A stretch of DNA of 56,284 bases, taken from the NCBI GenBank assembly GCA_028818795.1, contig JAPPND010000183.1, positions 13,133 through 69,416 of the forward strand, read 5' to 3'. The stretch comes from Gammaproteobacteria bacterium (lineage in GTDB: Bacteria; Pseudomonadota; Gammaproteobacteria; Pseudomonadales; Azotimanducaceae). Below, piece by piece: positions 42,879-51,018 of this stretch. The notes below the pieces were generated by a model. It was given only the letters and a program-made list of their open reading frames with translations, did not search any database and had not been told where the DNA came from. The translations under genes and the position numbers were made by a program. Position 1 is the stretch's first letter, and each line of letters opens with the position of its first letter.

Positions 42879-43269
42879 GTACCTGGTGGTCGGCGGCTAT
42901 GCCGTGGTTCAGCACGCCGAGCCGCGATTCACGAACGATCTCGACCTCTTCGTCGGTGCTGATACGCGTAATGCCGTCGCCGTGTTCCACGCGCTTCGCG
43001 ACTTCGGTGCGCCCCTGGCAGGCCTCGCGGCATCTGATTTTCAGGTGGAGGGGTATTTCTACCGAATGGGTACGCCGCCCAGCCGCGTCGACATTCTGAT
43101 GGGTATCCCGGGGGTCTCGTTCGATCCAGCGTGGCAACGACGCATGGAAGTGGATTTCGACGGCCTGTTGGTACCGTTTATTTCCCGCGAGGATCTGATC
43201 GCGGCGAAACGGGCGTCCGGCCGGCCGCAGGACTTGCTCGATGTCGAGGCTCTGTTGCGCGGACGCTGA
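42820..43269 (+). CDS. Nucleotidyltransferase-fold protein (DUF6036-like), possible toxin
   Basis: A 149-residue protein starting at ATG 42820. The nucleotidyltransferase motif is present as Y-L-V-V-G-G-Y-A-V, followed by F-T-N-D-L-D-L-F-V, where the two Asp residues bind metal. A third acid may be in S-R-V-D-I-L-M-G. The terminal F-I-S-R-E-D-L-I-A-A-K-R-A-S-G-R-P-Q-D-L-L-D-V-E is typical of the family. It is preceded by a small overlapping gene, giving a two-gene module like toxin-antitoxin pairs of the AbiEii or MNT type. It converges on the CoA-transferase gene ten bases on. Confidence 0.8.
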   Translation: MFVNSDLTDLLSRFNARDVRYLVVGGYAVVQHAEPRFTNDLDLFVGADTRNAVAVFHALRDFGAPLAGLAASDFQVEGYFYRMGTPPSRVDILMGIPGVSFDPAWQRRMEVDFDGLLVPFISREDLIAAKRASGRPQDLLDVEALLRGR

Positions 43270-43279
43270 CGCTCGACGA

Positions 43280-44506
43280 TCACTCCGGCGGTTTGTCGAC
43301 GAGCACGCCGGCTGCTTCGAGGGCGGCAATGCGGGCATCGTCGTAGTCCAGCCATTCCCGCAGCACGGCGCGGTTGTCGTCGCCGAGACGCGGACAAGGT
43401 GTCCAGTCGTCGCTGCCGAGACCGGCCATCTTGATGGGATTGCCCGGCATCGGCGTGGGGCCGGATTCTATGGGAACGAAGAACCCTCGGCACCGGACCT
43501 GCGGATCGGAGGTCATGTCCGGGGTGACGTTGACAGGCCCCGCGGGTAACCCGGCAGCCTGTAGGGCCGCCGCCGCTTCGCTTTTGGAATGCAGCGACGA
43601 CCACCGAGCAATCGTTTCGTCGATGCCGTCGTGGTCAGCGAAACGCGTTGCGAGATCGGCATCGCTCCGCAAGTCACCGACGACGCCGCACAACGCTCGC
43701 CAGTCGCCATCGTCGCGGCACGCTAGGGCGATCCAGGCATCGTCGCCAGCGCAGGGATACACGCCCTGCGGTGCCATCTGCGGGTGCCGGTTGCCGATCG
43801 GCTCGATCTTCCCGCCGAGCTGGTGCTCGATCAGCCAAGGCCCCGAATAGCTGACGCCGCCCTCGTGCAGGGACATCTCGACGTAGGCACCCTTGCCGGT
43901 TCGGTCGCGTCGGCGAAGCGCGTCGAGCACCGCCGCCGTGGCGTTGACGGATGTGATGGGATCCATCAACGCCATCGCCGTGTTGCGGGGTTCCGCGGGA
44001 CCGTACCCCATCACGTTGGTGAGCCCGGAGAGGCCTTCGACGGACGGCCCGAAGGCAACCCGCTCCCGGTACGGCCCGGTCTTGCCGTAGCCGGGTATGG
44101 CGACGTAAATGACTCTCGGGTTCACGGCGGCGATATCGTCGTAGTCGAGTCCGAGCTCCGGCATGGCGCGGGCGCTGAAGTTCTCGATGACCACGTCCGC
44201 TTCCCGTGCCAACTCGAGAAAGGTCTCGCGGCCGTCGCGGTGCTTGAGATCGATGGCGACACTCTGCTTGTTGCGCTGCAACTTGACGAACACCGCGTTC
44301 AGGTTCCACGGCTCCGACGGCGTCGTGCCACCGATCCAGCCACCGATAGACAGGCCACCTCGGTAGCGGCGCGGTCCGCGGCTGAGCGGGCCCTCGATCT
44401 TGACCACGGTTGCGCCCAGGTCGGCGAGCACGCGGGTCGCCAGCGGCCCGGCCCAGACGTGGGTCAGGTCGAGAATGCGGATATCGCGCAACGGGCCGTC
44501 AGCCAT
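43280..44506 (-). CDS. CaiB/BaiF-type (family III) CoA-transferase
   Basis: A 408-residue family III CoA-transferase. I-R-I-L-D-L-T-H-V-W-A-G-P-L-A-T-R-V-L-A, then L-G-A-T-V-V-K-I-E is the standard opening. N-K-Q-S-V-A-I-D-L-K and A-D-V-V-I-E-N-F-S-A-R, then G-L-D-Y and Y-G-K-T-G-P-Y-R-E-R follow, with G-A-Y-V-E-M-S-L-H-E in the middle. The enzyme moves CoA between carboxylic acids through an Asp-linked intermediate and acts as an interlocked dimer. The start overlaps the second CoA-transferase gene by eight bases. The pair may form a heterodimer or act on one catabolic pathway (inference). Confidence 0.9.
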   Translation of the reverse strand: MADGPLRDIRILDLTHVWAGPLATRVLADLGATVVKIEGPLSRGPRRYRGGLSIGGWIGGTTPSEPWNLNAVFVKLQRNKQSVAIDLKHRDGRETFLELAREADVVIENFSARAMPELGLDYDDIAAVNPRVIYVAIPGYGKTGPYRERVAFGPSVEGLSGLTNVMGYGPAEPRNTAMALMDPITSVNATAAVLDALRRRDRTGKGAYVEMSLHEGGVSYSGPWLIEHQLGGKIEPIGNRHPQMAPQGVYPCAGDDAWIALACRDDGDWRALCGVVGDLRSDADLATRFADHDGIDETIARWSSLHSKSEAAAALQAAGLPAGPVNVTPDMTSDPQVRCRGFFVPIESGPTPMPGNPIKMAGLGSDDWTPCPRLGDDNRAVLREWLDYDDARIAALEAAGVLVDKPPE

Positions 44507-45557
44507 TGTCGCGAGACTCCACGTGATGTTGGGGGTCGCCGGCGACCGGCTCTGCGATTGCTAGGACGGGCCGGTGCTCGCCGTGAATTCGCCAAGGCGG
44601 CCGTGGCGACCCAAGCCGCGCACCGTCGGGGGTTTCGAGCGTTTGCCACATGTCGCGAACCGCCAGGTGCGGATCGGCGAGCACCTCGTCGAACGTCTGC
44701 ACGACGCCCACGGGGATCCGGCATTCGTCGATGCGCTGTTCGATCACAGCCCTCGGCAGCGGCACCAGGATGTCCGCAATCAAGTCGTGCAGCGCGTCGC
44801 GGTTTCGCATCCGCATTTCGTTTGTGACGAAGCGTTCGTCGATGGCGAGTTCCGGTCGTTCGAGGAACACCGTGAACGGATCCCAGAACGTCGGCACGAT
44901 GTTCATGTAGATCCAGCCGTCCTTGCAGCGGAACAGGTTCGACGGCACCACCGAATGGAAATCGCTGCCGTGGCGGGAGCGGATGACCCGGTTGCAGTGC
45001 CACATCACCGTCGTGAACTGGCTGAGCGACATGACGACTTCCAGCATGCCGATGTCGACGACGTTGCGCTCCTTGGCCATGCGGCAGGCGTTGGCGGCGG
45101 TGAAGGCCAAGGTGCCGCTCTGGAACTCGACGTAGTGGCCGGGTAGCGACAGCGGTGCCCGGTCGGGGTCGCCCATCAGGTTGGTATAGCCGCCCATGGC
45201 CAGCAGTACGCTCGGCGTCGCCTGCCAGTTGCGTTTCGGCCCCGTGCGTCCGAACGGCGTGATGGCGGATTTGACGGGTGTTTCCCAATTGTCGAAACCG
45301 AGTGCATCGATGCCATCGGCGTCCTTGGCTTGTGCGACGACGACGTCGGCGTTTGCGGCGAGCTTGGCAATCAGCCCCGGATCGTCGGTTCGAACACGAC
45401 GTTTCCCCGGGTGAAGGAACGACGACATCGCCTCGGAACGAACCCAGGCCGGATCGTCCGTGCCGGTTTCCACTCGAACGACATCGTAGCCGGACTGGGC
45501 GAACAGCCGACCGCAGAAGCCGGCCGCGAACCCCCCGATTTCGAGTACCCGATCCAT
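44499..45557 (-). CDS. CaiB/BaiF-type (family III) CoA-transferase, second copy
   Basis: A 352-residue family III CoA-transferase, shorter than the neighbour and more divergent at the N-terminus (V-L-E-I-G-G-F-A-A-G-F-C-G-R-L-F-A-Q). It keeps A-N-A-D-V-V-V-A-Q, P-F-G-R-T-G-P-K-R-N-W, M-G-G-Y-T-N-L-M-G-D-P-D and the C-terminal I-P-V-G-V-V-Q-T-F-D-E-V-L-A-D-P-H. ATG 45557 is the first start codon in frame near the family start. Two such genes in tandem, overlapping by eight bases, resemble subunit pairs of two-component CoA-transferases such as those for aromatic acids or mesaconate. The substrate is not deducible. Confidence 0.85.
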   Translation of the reverse strand: MDRVLEIGGFAAGFCGRLFAQSGYDVVRVETGTDDPAWVRSEAMSSFLHPGKRRVRTDDPGLIAKLAANADVVVAQAKDADGIDALGFDNWETPVKSAITPFGRTGPKRNWQATPSVLLAMGGYTNLMGDPDRAPLSLPGHYVEFQSGTLAFTAANACRMAKERNVVDIGMLEVVMSLSQFTTVMWHCNRVIRSRHGSDFHSVVPSNLFRCKDGWIYMNIVPTFWDPFTVFLERPELAIDERFVTNEMRMRNRDALHDLIADILVPLPRAVIEQRIDECRIPVGVVQTFDEVLADPHLAVRDMWQTLETPDGARLGSPRPPWRIHGEHRPVLAIAEPVAGDPQHHVESRDNG

Positions 45558-45596
45558 GGGGCGGCGAGCATAGCGCGACCTGTGCCCGCGTTTCTT

Positions 45597-46472
45597 TCAA
45601 CGCCTCTTAGCGGGACGACAGCGCATGTTAGGGCTTCTCGGCGATGCGAAAGGAATACACACCTGCTTGTGGCTCGCCGATCCGGGTGTCAGTCCATCGA
45701 GGGTGGAACTTCGGCTGCGTCGGGGATCCTCCCACAGGCCCTTGATGACCAATCCCGCCGATACCTGGCCGTTGACGATGTCGGACAGCCGGTGACTGGT
45801 CTCGCCGAACGAAATGCCTTCCTCGAAGTTCACTAGCCCGTCGGACTCGGGTTCGAGCAACGGTCCGCTGATGTGGGGTTGGCTGAACCTCATGACGTAG
45901 CCCGTACCGTCCCAACCCTTGTCTTCGGCCAAGTAGAACGCGGGGTAGGTGTATTGGGAGCAGTACCTGCCGCCACCCCTTAGTACACGGTAGACCCCTA
46001 CGTACACTTCCATAAGGTCGGGTATGTAAAGAAGAGAAATGGGTTGATATACCCAGGCGAATCGATTGGATTCGAACACCGATAGGTCGCGCATGTCGCC
46101 CTGTATCGTCTCGACTTCGTAGCCGTAATGTCGCGCTGCAGCACGGTCGCGGTCGAGTTGCTCGGGCGTCAGGTCGAACACCGTCACCTCCGCGCCGAGC
46201 AGCGAGTAGATCACCGACTGTTGACCGCCACCGCCTGCTAGACAGAGCACCCGGTCGCCGGGTTCGACCCGGCTCATCAGGAAGTCCCAGGTTGGCTTGT
46301 CCAGCCACGGTTCCGACAGCAGGGCGTCCTGCTGTCCTGCCCGGTATTTGCGGAAGGGCTCGGTGTCGAGGTCCAGGTAGGGTTCGCCGTACTCACCCGC
46401 CGCCAGAGCCTGCACCGTCAGTTCGAGATTCCGCGCAGCGAGGGCATTCATCCAGTCGGGCTTTTTCGCCAT
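45597..46472 (-). CDS. Class I SAM-dependent methyltransferase
   Basis: A protein of about 291 residues. SAM binding is shown by G-D-R-V-L-C-L-A-G-G-G-G-Q-Q-S (motif I, an unusual run of four Gly), then V-T-V-F-D-L-T-P-E-Q-L and I-Q-G-D-M-R-D-L-S (motif II). S-L-L-Y-I-P-D-L follows, then R-V-L-R-G-G-G-R-Y. The end H-K-Q-V-C-I-P-F is followed in frame by a basic tail. In the next frame F-R-I-A-E-K-P ends at 45628, so the last ten codons may also be affected by a base error. ATG 46472 is the likely start, ten bases after the SMUG1-like gene. The methyl acceptor is unknown. Confidence 0.82.
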   Translation of the reverse strand: MAKKPDWMNALAARNLELTVQALAAGEYGEPYLDLDTEPFRKYRAGQQDALLSEPWLDKPTWDFLMSRVEPGDRVLCLAGGGGQQSVIYSLLGAEVTVFDLTPEQLDRDRAAARHYGYEVETIQGDMRDLSVFESNRFAWVYQPISLLYIPDLMEVYVGVYRVLRGGGRYCSQYTYPAFYLAEDKGWDGTGYVMRFSQPHISGPLLEPESDGLVNFEEGISFGETSHRLSDIVNGQVSAGLVIKGLWEDPRRSRSSTLDGLTPGSASHKQVCIPFASPRSPNMRCRPAKRR

Positions 46473-46482
46473 TACGAAAACG

Positions 46483-47211
46483 CTAGGGGAGTGCAATGCC
46501 TAGGTCGGCGAGTTGCTTTTCGACCTGCTCCGCCCAGCCGCGATTGGCGGCGGGACTTGCCGGGCTCGGGTGAAGGATGTGGCCGATGCGAATGTCGTTG
46601 CCACGAAGAACCCTGCGGGCGCACGCCTCACCGAACCGGCCCACGCCTAGGACGAGCTTCGGTTGCTGGTAGTCCACGATCTTGGCGAGAGCGCGGTCGC
46701 ACGCTTCAAAGAGCGGCTCGCGTTCGGGCCGCGGCAGCTTGTCCGGTGTGCGGTTGCGTCCGGTCTCTTCCAGGAACGCGAGCGGGCAGTAGTTCCAGAT
46801 GAAGAACCGCCGGAAGAACGCGTCCGGCGTTCGGAAGCGGTCCCCCGCCCAGCCCCAAAGACGCTGGCCGCTGATCTCGCGGCGGGCGCACTCGAAACCT
46901 TCAATCGGTCGCTTGGCATGTTGGTCCTTGGGGGATGCGACACCCTCCCGGATGCCGAGCCAGTCCGTGACGGCGTTCACTTCGCCGAACGGCACGCCGG
47001 TTTGCACCATGCCGAAGGGCCCCGGGTTCATCCCGAGCAGCAGGATTTCCGCCTCGCGCCGACAGTAGCGGAGCAAATACTGCCGGTGCGCCTCGAAGGC
47101 GTAGACCAGCGGATTGTAGACATGGCGGACCGGCGGGTCGAACCGGCACCGGTCCGCCGCCCGGCCGAGGGTTCGGGCGATTGTCTCCGGAGCTGTCGGG
47201 GTCGTTGGCAT
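46483..47211 (-). CDS. SMUG1-like uracil-DNA glycosylase family protein
   Basis: A 242-residue protein with the SMUG1 motifs: L-L-G-M-N-P-G-P-F-G-M (motif 1, with the catalytic Asn) followed by Q-T-G-V-P-F-G-E-V, and H-P-S-P-A-S-P-A-A-N-R-G-W (motif 2) near the C-terminus. N-Y-C-P-L-A-F lies between them. It removes uracil or 5-hydroxymethyluracil from single- or double-stranded DNA. ATG 47211 is chosen, and an in-frame codon at 47241 would add ten residues. The methyltransferase gene follows closely, so both may be on one transcript, though no link in function is apparent. Confidence 0.9.
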   Translation of the reverse strand: MPTTPTAPETIARTLGRAADRCRFDPPVRHVYNPLVYAFEAHRQYLLRYCRREAEILLLGMNPGPFGMVQTGVPFGEVNAVTDWLGIREGVASPKDQHAKRPIEGFECARREISGQRLWGWAGDRFRTPDAFFRRFFIWNYCPLAFLEETGRNRTPDKLPRPEREPLFEACDRALAKIVDYQQPKLVLGVGRFGEACARRVLRGNDIRIGHILHPSPASPAANRGWAEQVEKQLADLGIALP

Positions 47212-47330
47212 CCGCTCGCGAAGTCTACTGCTAACCGGCATGGGCTGGTGGTGTGGTGGCTGCCGCCTGCTTGGGTTCGGTCGAACAGTGCTGTACCCTG
47301 CCGGTGTCGTAGGTAGCTGAGTCCGTTGAG

Positions 47331-48551
47331 GTGCGAGTCGCGGTACTTGGGGGAGACGGCTTCGTCGGTTGGCCGACGACGCTGCATCTCTCCAACCTCG
47401 GCCACGAGGTTGCCGTGGTCGACAACCTGAGCCGACGGTGGATCGACACCGAACTCGGCGTCCAGTCCCTGACGCCGATGGATTCCATCCAGGAACGGCA
47501 GCGCATCTGGAAGGAGGTCACCGGTCGTTCGCTTCTGTTCGAACACATCGACGTCGCAGACGAATACCCTCGCTTCAAGGACTGGCTTGCCACTTGGCGG
47601 CCGGAGGCGGTGATCCACTTCGCCGAGCAACGCGCGGCGCCGTATTCGATGAAGAGCGACCGCCACAAGACGTACACGGTCAACAACAACGTCAACGCCA
47701 CCCACAACCTGCTGAACGCCCTCGTTGCCACCGAAACCGATGCCCATGTGGTTCATCTCGGCACGATGGGCGTTTACGGCTATTCGACGGCGGGCGCGTC
47801 GATTCCGGAGGGCTATCTGACGGTCGACGTGACCCTGGACGACGGCGGCAAGACTGTGCGCGAGATCCTCTACCCCACCGACGCAGGCAGCATCTACCAC
47901 ATGACCAAGTGCCTGGATCAGGTGCTGTTCCAGTTCTACGCCAAGAACGACGGGGTGCGGATCACCGACCTGCACCAGGGCATCGTCTGGGGGACGCACA
48001 CGGACCAGACGCGGCGCCACGAGCAACTCATCAACCGATTCGACTACGACGGCGACTACGGCACGGTGCTGAACCGCTTCCTGATCCAGGCTGCGCTGCA
48101 CCACCCGTTGACGGTTCACGGCACCGGCGGCCAGAGCCGGGCGTTCATCCACATCCAGGACTCGGTACGGTGCATCGCGATTGCGCTTGCCAATCCGCCT
48201 AAGCGCGGCGAGCGCACCAAGATCTTCAACCAAATGACCGAAGTGCACCGCGTGCGCGACCTCGCGAAACTCGTCAGCAAGCTTACCGGCGCGGACATCG
48301 TCAACCTGCCCAATCCGCGCAAGGAGGCTGCCGAAAACGAGCTGTCCGTGAAGAACGACCAGTTCGTGGCCCTCGGCCTGGATCCGATCAAGCTGCAGAC
48401 CGGGCTGCTCACCGAACTGGTCGACGTGGCCGGCAAGTACATCCACCGCGTCGACCGGTCGCGCATTCCGAGCACTTCGGCTTGGACCCGGGAGATCGCC
48501 GCGAAGCTGGTCACCGAGATAGAAGCCAACGGCGCACCGGGCGCCGATTGA
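47331..48551 (+). CDS. sqdB: UDP-sulfoquinovose synthase
   Basis: A 406-residue extended SDR that forms UDP-sulfoquinovose from UDP-glucose and sulfite, the committed step of the plant-type sulfolipid SQDG. Rossmann loop G-G-D-G-F-V-G lies at residues 7-13. The SQD1-type marks are R-A-A-P-Y-S-M-K-S-D-R, N-N-N-V-N-A-T-H-N-L-L, the active-site Thr in L-G-T-M-G-V-Y-G-Y and Y-H-M-T-K (Tyr and Lys). W-G-T-H-T is also seen. The start is GTG 47331. Its stop overlaps the next gene's TTG start, and the order sqdB-sqdD-sqdC equals the Rhodobacter arrangement. Sulfolipid replaces phospholipid when phosphate is low. Confidence 0.92.
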   Translation: MRVAVLGGDGFVGWPTTLHLSNLGHEVAVVDNLSRRWIDTELGVQSLTPMDSIQERQRIWKEVTGRSLLFEHIDVADEYPRFKDWLATWRPEAVIHFAEQRAAPYSMKSDRHKTYTVNNNVNATHNLLNALVATETDAHVVHLGTMGVYGYSTAGASIPEGYLTVDVTLDDGGKTVREILYPTDAGSIYHMTKCLDQVLFQFYAKNDGVRITDLHQGIVWGTHTDQTRRHEQLINRFDYDGDYGTVLNRFLIQAALHHPLTVHGTGGQSRAFIHIQDSVRCIAIALANPPKRGERTKIFNQMTEVHRVRDLAKLVSKLTGADIVNLPNPRKEAAENELSVKNDQFVALGLDPIKLQTGLLTELVDVAGKYIHRVDRSRIPSTSAWTREIAAKLVTEIEANGAPGAD

Positions 48552-49369
48552 CCCGCTCGGCACACGTACCCAAAACAAACGTGTTCGCCTACGTGACCCT
48601 GGTCACGAACGCCGACTACCGGGTCGGCGCGCTGGCGTTGGCACGGTCGTTGCGCGCGGTCGGCAGTGAGTGGCCGCTCGTCGTCCTGGCGACCGAGTCC
48701 GCAGGATCGCTCGCCGAGGTCGAAAGGGAAGGGTGCATCGTCGAGCGGGTCTCGCCACCCGCCTTCTCCGACCGGTTCCGGCGTCGGCACGAGCGGAGCG
48801 CATTGCATGCCAGGGCGCCCTACACGAAAGGCAACAAACCCGCCTTTCACGATCCCTTGGGCAACTTCTGCAAGCTATCCGTGTGGCAGCTCACCCGGTA
48901 CGAGCGCGTGGTCTTTCTCGATGCCGACACGCTGGTCATCAAAAACATCGACAAGCTGTTCGGCTACCCGGAGTTCTCGGCCGCCCCCAACCTCTATGAA
49001 ACTCTCGAGGACATGCACCGCCTCAACTCGGGTGTCTTCGTCGCCGCGCCGAGCACCGACACGTACGCCGCCATGCTCGACCGTCTGGATGTGGCCGATG
49101 TCTTCTGGCGGCGCACCGATCAGACCTTCCTCGAAAGCTACTTCCCGGACTGGCACGGCTTGCCCTACACCTACAACGCGCTGCAGTACGTCTACTTCAA
49201 CCTGCCGCAGATGTGGCGCTGGTCGAGCATCAAGGTCGTCCACTACCAGTACGAAAAGCCCTGGCAGGAGAATCACCCGAAGGCCGACAAGCTCCGGCCG
49301 TTGATTGACCTCTGGCAGACGGTTCTCGCCGGCAACCCCGTACCGTCGGATCTCGTGGACCCGTGCTAG
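48548..49369 (+). CDS. sqdD: GT8-family glycosyltransferase, SqdD-like
   Basis: A glycogenin-type glycosyltransferase of about 273 residues. V-F-A-Y-V-T-L-V-T-N-A-D-Y opens the nucleotide-sugar domain, the metal-binding D-x-D is in V-V-F-L-D-A-D-T-L, and L-N-S-G-V-F-V and F-N-L-P-Q-M-W-R-W are typical of family 8. In Rhodobacter sphaeroides SqdD of this family is required for sulfolipid synthesis and is thought to transfer sulfoquinovose. Its place between sqdB and sqdC supports that role. TTG 48548 overlaps the sqdB stop, and GTG 48581 is another possible start with 11 fewer residues. Confidence 0.85.
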   Translation: MTRSAHVPKTNVFAYVTLVTNADYRVGALALARSLRAVGSEWPLVVLATESAGSLAEVEREGCIVERVSPPAFSDRFRRRHERSALHARAPYTKGNKPAFHDPLGNFCKLSVWQLTRYERVVFLDADTLVIKNIDKLFGYPEFSAAPNLYETLEDMHRLNSGVFVAAPSTDTYAAMLDRLDVADVFWRRTDQTFLESYFPDWHGLPYTYNALQYVYFNLPQMWRWSSIKVVHYQYEKPWQENHPKADKLRPLIDLWQTVLAGNPVPSDLVDPC

Positions 49370-50277
49370 TTGCGGTCACTGGCGCGACCGGCATAGTCGG
49401 TCGCTTCGTTGTCGAACGACTCGCTAGGGAAGGCGCCCGAATCCGAGCGCTGGTCCGTCCAACATCGGATCGACGCGAATTGCCGCCGGGCGTCGAGTGG
49501 GTCGTTGGCGGCATGACCGATTCCTCGGCGCTCTACGGGCTCGTCGAAGGTGCGGACGCTGTCGTGCACTGCGCCTACGAACACGTCCGCAGCCGCTATC
49601 GCGGCGGCGAGGGCGACGACTTGCCGGCATTCTGGCGAGCGAACCTCCAGGGCGGCATGGAGTTGATGCTCAAGGCGCGTGAGGCAGGCGTCAGCCGGCT
49701 GGTGCTGATGTCCAGCCGAGCGGTGTTCGGGCAGCAGTCTGGGCCGGGTTCCTGGGTCGACGACGACACCCGTCCCGTGCCGGACACTCACTACGGAGCC
49801 CTCAAGCTCGCCTTGGAGGCCCACGCAAGCGCGTTTGCTGCCGTCGACGGAGTTTGCTTCTGCGGTTTGCGGCCCACGGGCGTTTACGGGGTCGCCTATC
49901 CCTTGGAACGAACCAAGTGGCTGGACCTTGCGCTCATTCTCGTTCGCGGCGGACGCCTGCCGGAAGCCCGCCTGGCAACGGAGGTCCACGGTCGCGACGT
50001 GGCGGCGGCCGTTTGGATCTTGCTGACAGCACCAGCCGACGTTGTCTGCGGACGCGCGTTCAACTGTTCGGATCTGACCATCGACACGCGCGATGTCATG
50101 GCGGAGTTGGCCTCACGGCTCGGCATTCAGCGCGAACTGCAGCCGGTCGCGACGAATCCGCTGCGCAACCCGATGCGCACCGCTGGTCTTCAGGATCTCG
50201 GCTGGCAAGCCGGTGGCGAAGCACTGCTCGCGGACACGATCAGTGAATTGGTTGCTGCGGCGAAGGGCATCGCCTAG
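49363..50277 (+). CDS. sqdC: NAD-dependent epimerase/dehydratase, SqdC-like
   Basis: A 304-residue extended SDR with V-T-G-A-T-G-I-V-G-R-F at the start, V-L-M-S-S-R-A-V-F and the catalytic Tyr-Lys pair in H-Y-G-A-L-K-L. R-P-T-G-V-Y-G follows. In Rhodobacter sphaeroides sqdC mutants accumulate sulfoquinovosyl-dihydroxyacetone, which suggests a reductase step. The assignment here rests on its place as third gene in the operon, not on a diagnostic motif, so a different epimerase is possible. GTG 49363 overlaps the sqdD stop by seven bases, showing coupled translation. Confidence 0.75.
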   Translation: MLVAVTGATGIVGRFVVERLAREGARIRALVRPTSDRRELPPGVEWVVGGMTDSSALYGLVEGADAVVHCAYEHVRSRYRGGEGDDLPAFWRANLQGGMELMLKAREAGVSRLVLMSSRAVFGQQSGPGSWVDDDTRPVPDTHYGALKLALEAHASAFAAVDGVCFCGLRPTGVYGVAYPLERTKWLDLALILVRGGRLPEARLATEVHGRDVAAAVWILLTAPADVVCGRAFNCSDLTIDTRDVMAELASRLGIQRELQPVATNPLRNPMRTAGLQDLGWQAGGEALLADTISELVAAAKGIA

Positions 50278-50293
50278 CGCGATGTTCAACCCG

Positions 50294-50692
50294 TCATCGG
50301 GACGCGTCGAGCCTCTCGACATTCGTTCGCCACGTCAGCAGACGCTGATCCGCAGTCGCCAGTGTCGCTTCGTTGATCGCTGCCGTAGCCGCGATGAGGC
50401 GGTCGGCTGGATCCCGATGTAGCTTCAGGTCTGCGGCCAAGAGGCCGATCCGGCCATCAATCGGCGATTCGCGAATCCCTCCCGCTATCAGATCCCGGCG
50501 CCAGTCAGGCAGCGCGATGTCCATTGCCAGTCGTTGTTTGGCGACGAGCATCGCGACTTCCCAGAAGCTGATCGACGACACCACGAGTGCATCATCGGCT
50601 AGGGCCTGGTCTATTGCCCTTCGACATCGCGTGCCGAGTTTGGGGTCGTCCTGATCGAGCCAGACGAGCACGTGGGTGTCGATGAGGATCAC
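50294..50692 (-). CDS. PIN-domain toxin (VapC-like, Phd-associated)
   Basis: A 132-residue PIN-domain protein. Acidic residues are visible in I-L-I-D-T-H-V-L-V-W (first Asp), S-I-S-F-W-E-V-A (Glu) and R-D-P-A-D-R-L-I-A-A-T-A (Asp), and T-A-D-Q-R-L ends the site. This form with T-H-V-L-V-W is the usual partner of Phd/YefM antitoxins. The GTG start at 50692 overlaps the antitoxin stop by four bases (GTGA). It should be an RNase held inactive by the antitoxin. It converges on the sqd operon with a 16-base gap. Confidence 0.85.
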   Translation of the reverse strand: MILIDTHVLVWLDQDDPKLGTRCRRAIDQALADDALVVSSISFWEVAMLVAKQRLAMDIALPDWRRDLIAGGIRESPIDGRIGLLAADLKLHRDPADRLIAATAAINEATLATADQRLLTWRTNVERLDASR

Positions 50693-50916
50693 GGGTCCGC
50701 CTCCCACGGCTCGTCGAGGGGCGAGACGATGTCCCCCAGAATCTCTATGGAACCGCGGTGCAAGCCTGCCAGAGACGCGCGCTTCTTGCCGTACGGTGCC
50801 AGCATGGCGACAGGTTTGCCGTTCTTCGTGATCACGATCGAGTCACCCGTGCGGGCCACTTCGTCCATCAGACCGAGGCATTTGGCCTTGAACTCCGAAG
50901 CCTTGATGGTTTCCAT
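50689..50916 (-). CDS. Phd/YefM-family antitoxin
   Basis: A 75-residue protein (M-E-T-I-K-A-S-E-F-K-A-K-C-L) with the Phd/YefM DNA-binding fold, including V-I-T-K-N-G-K-P-V-A-M-L-A-P. The C-terminal part should bind the PIN toxin. ATG 50916 has AGGTG at the right distance. A GTG at 50925 lies inside that site and is less likely. The promoter and operator candidate at 50938-50977 precede it. Confidence 0.85.
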   Translation of the reverse strand: METIKASEFKAKCLGLMDEVARTGDSIVITKNGKPVAMLAPYGKKRASLAGLHRGSIEILGDIVSPLDEPWEADP

Positions 50917-50937
50917 GTGATTCACCTAACGAGAAGA

Positions 50938-50977
50938 ACCATGGTCACAACCATAGTCATATCGAGTGGCCTGTCAA
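50938..50977 (-). promoter_or_regulatory. Promoter and palindromic operator of the Phd/PIN pair
   Basis: On the minus strand TTGACA (50977-50972) and TATGGT (50955-50950) are 16 bases apart. The -10 box lies within an 8-base inverted repeat with one mismatch, ACCATGGT (50938-50945) and ACCATAGT (50950-50957), four bases between. This is a textbook position for antitoxin autorepression. Confidence 0.6.
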
Positions 50978-51018
50978 GCGAGCGTGACGACGGTCTCGCG
51001 TGGGGTTGAGGGGCCTCT

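Noticed and set aside
47028-48578. A 516-codon open frame on the minus strand opposite sqdB
   Set aside because: It lies antisense to a gene with clear motifs, its sequence is low-complexity and matches no family. High GC content produces such frames.
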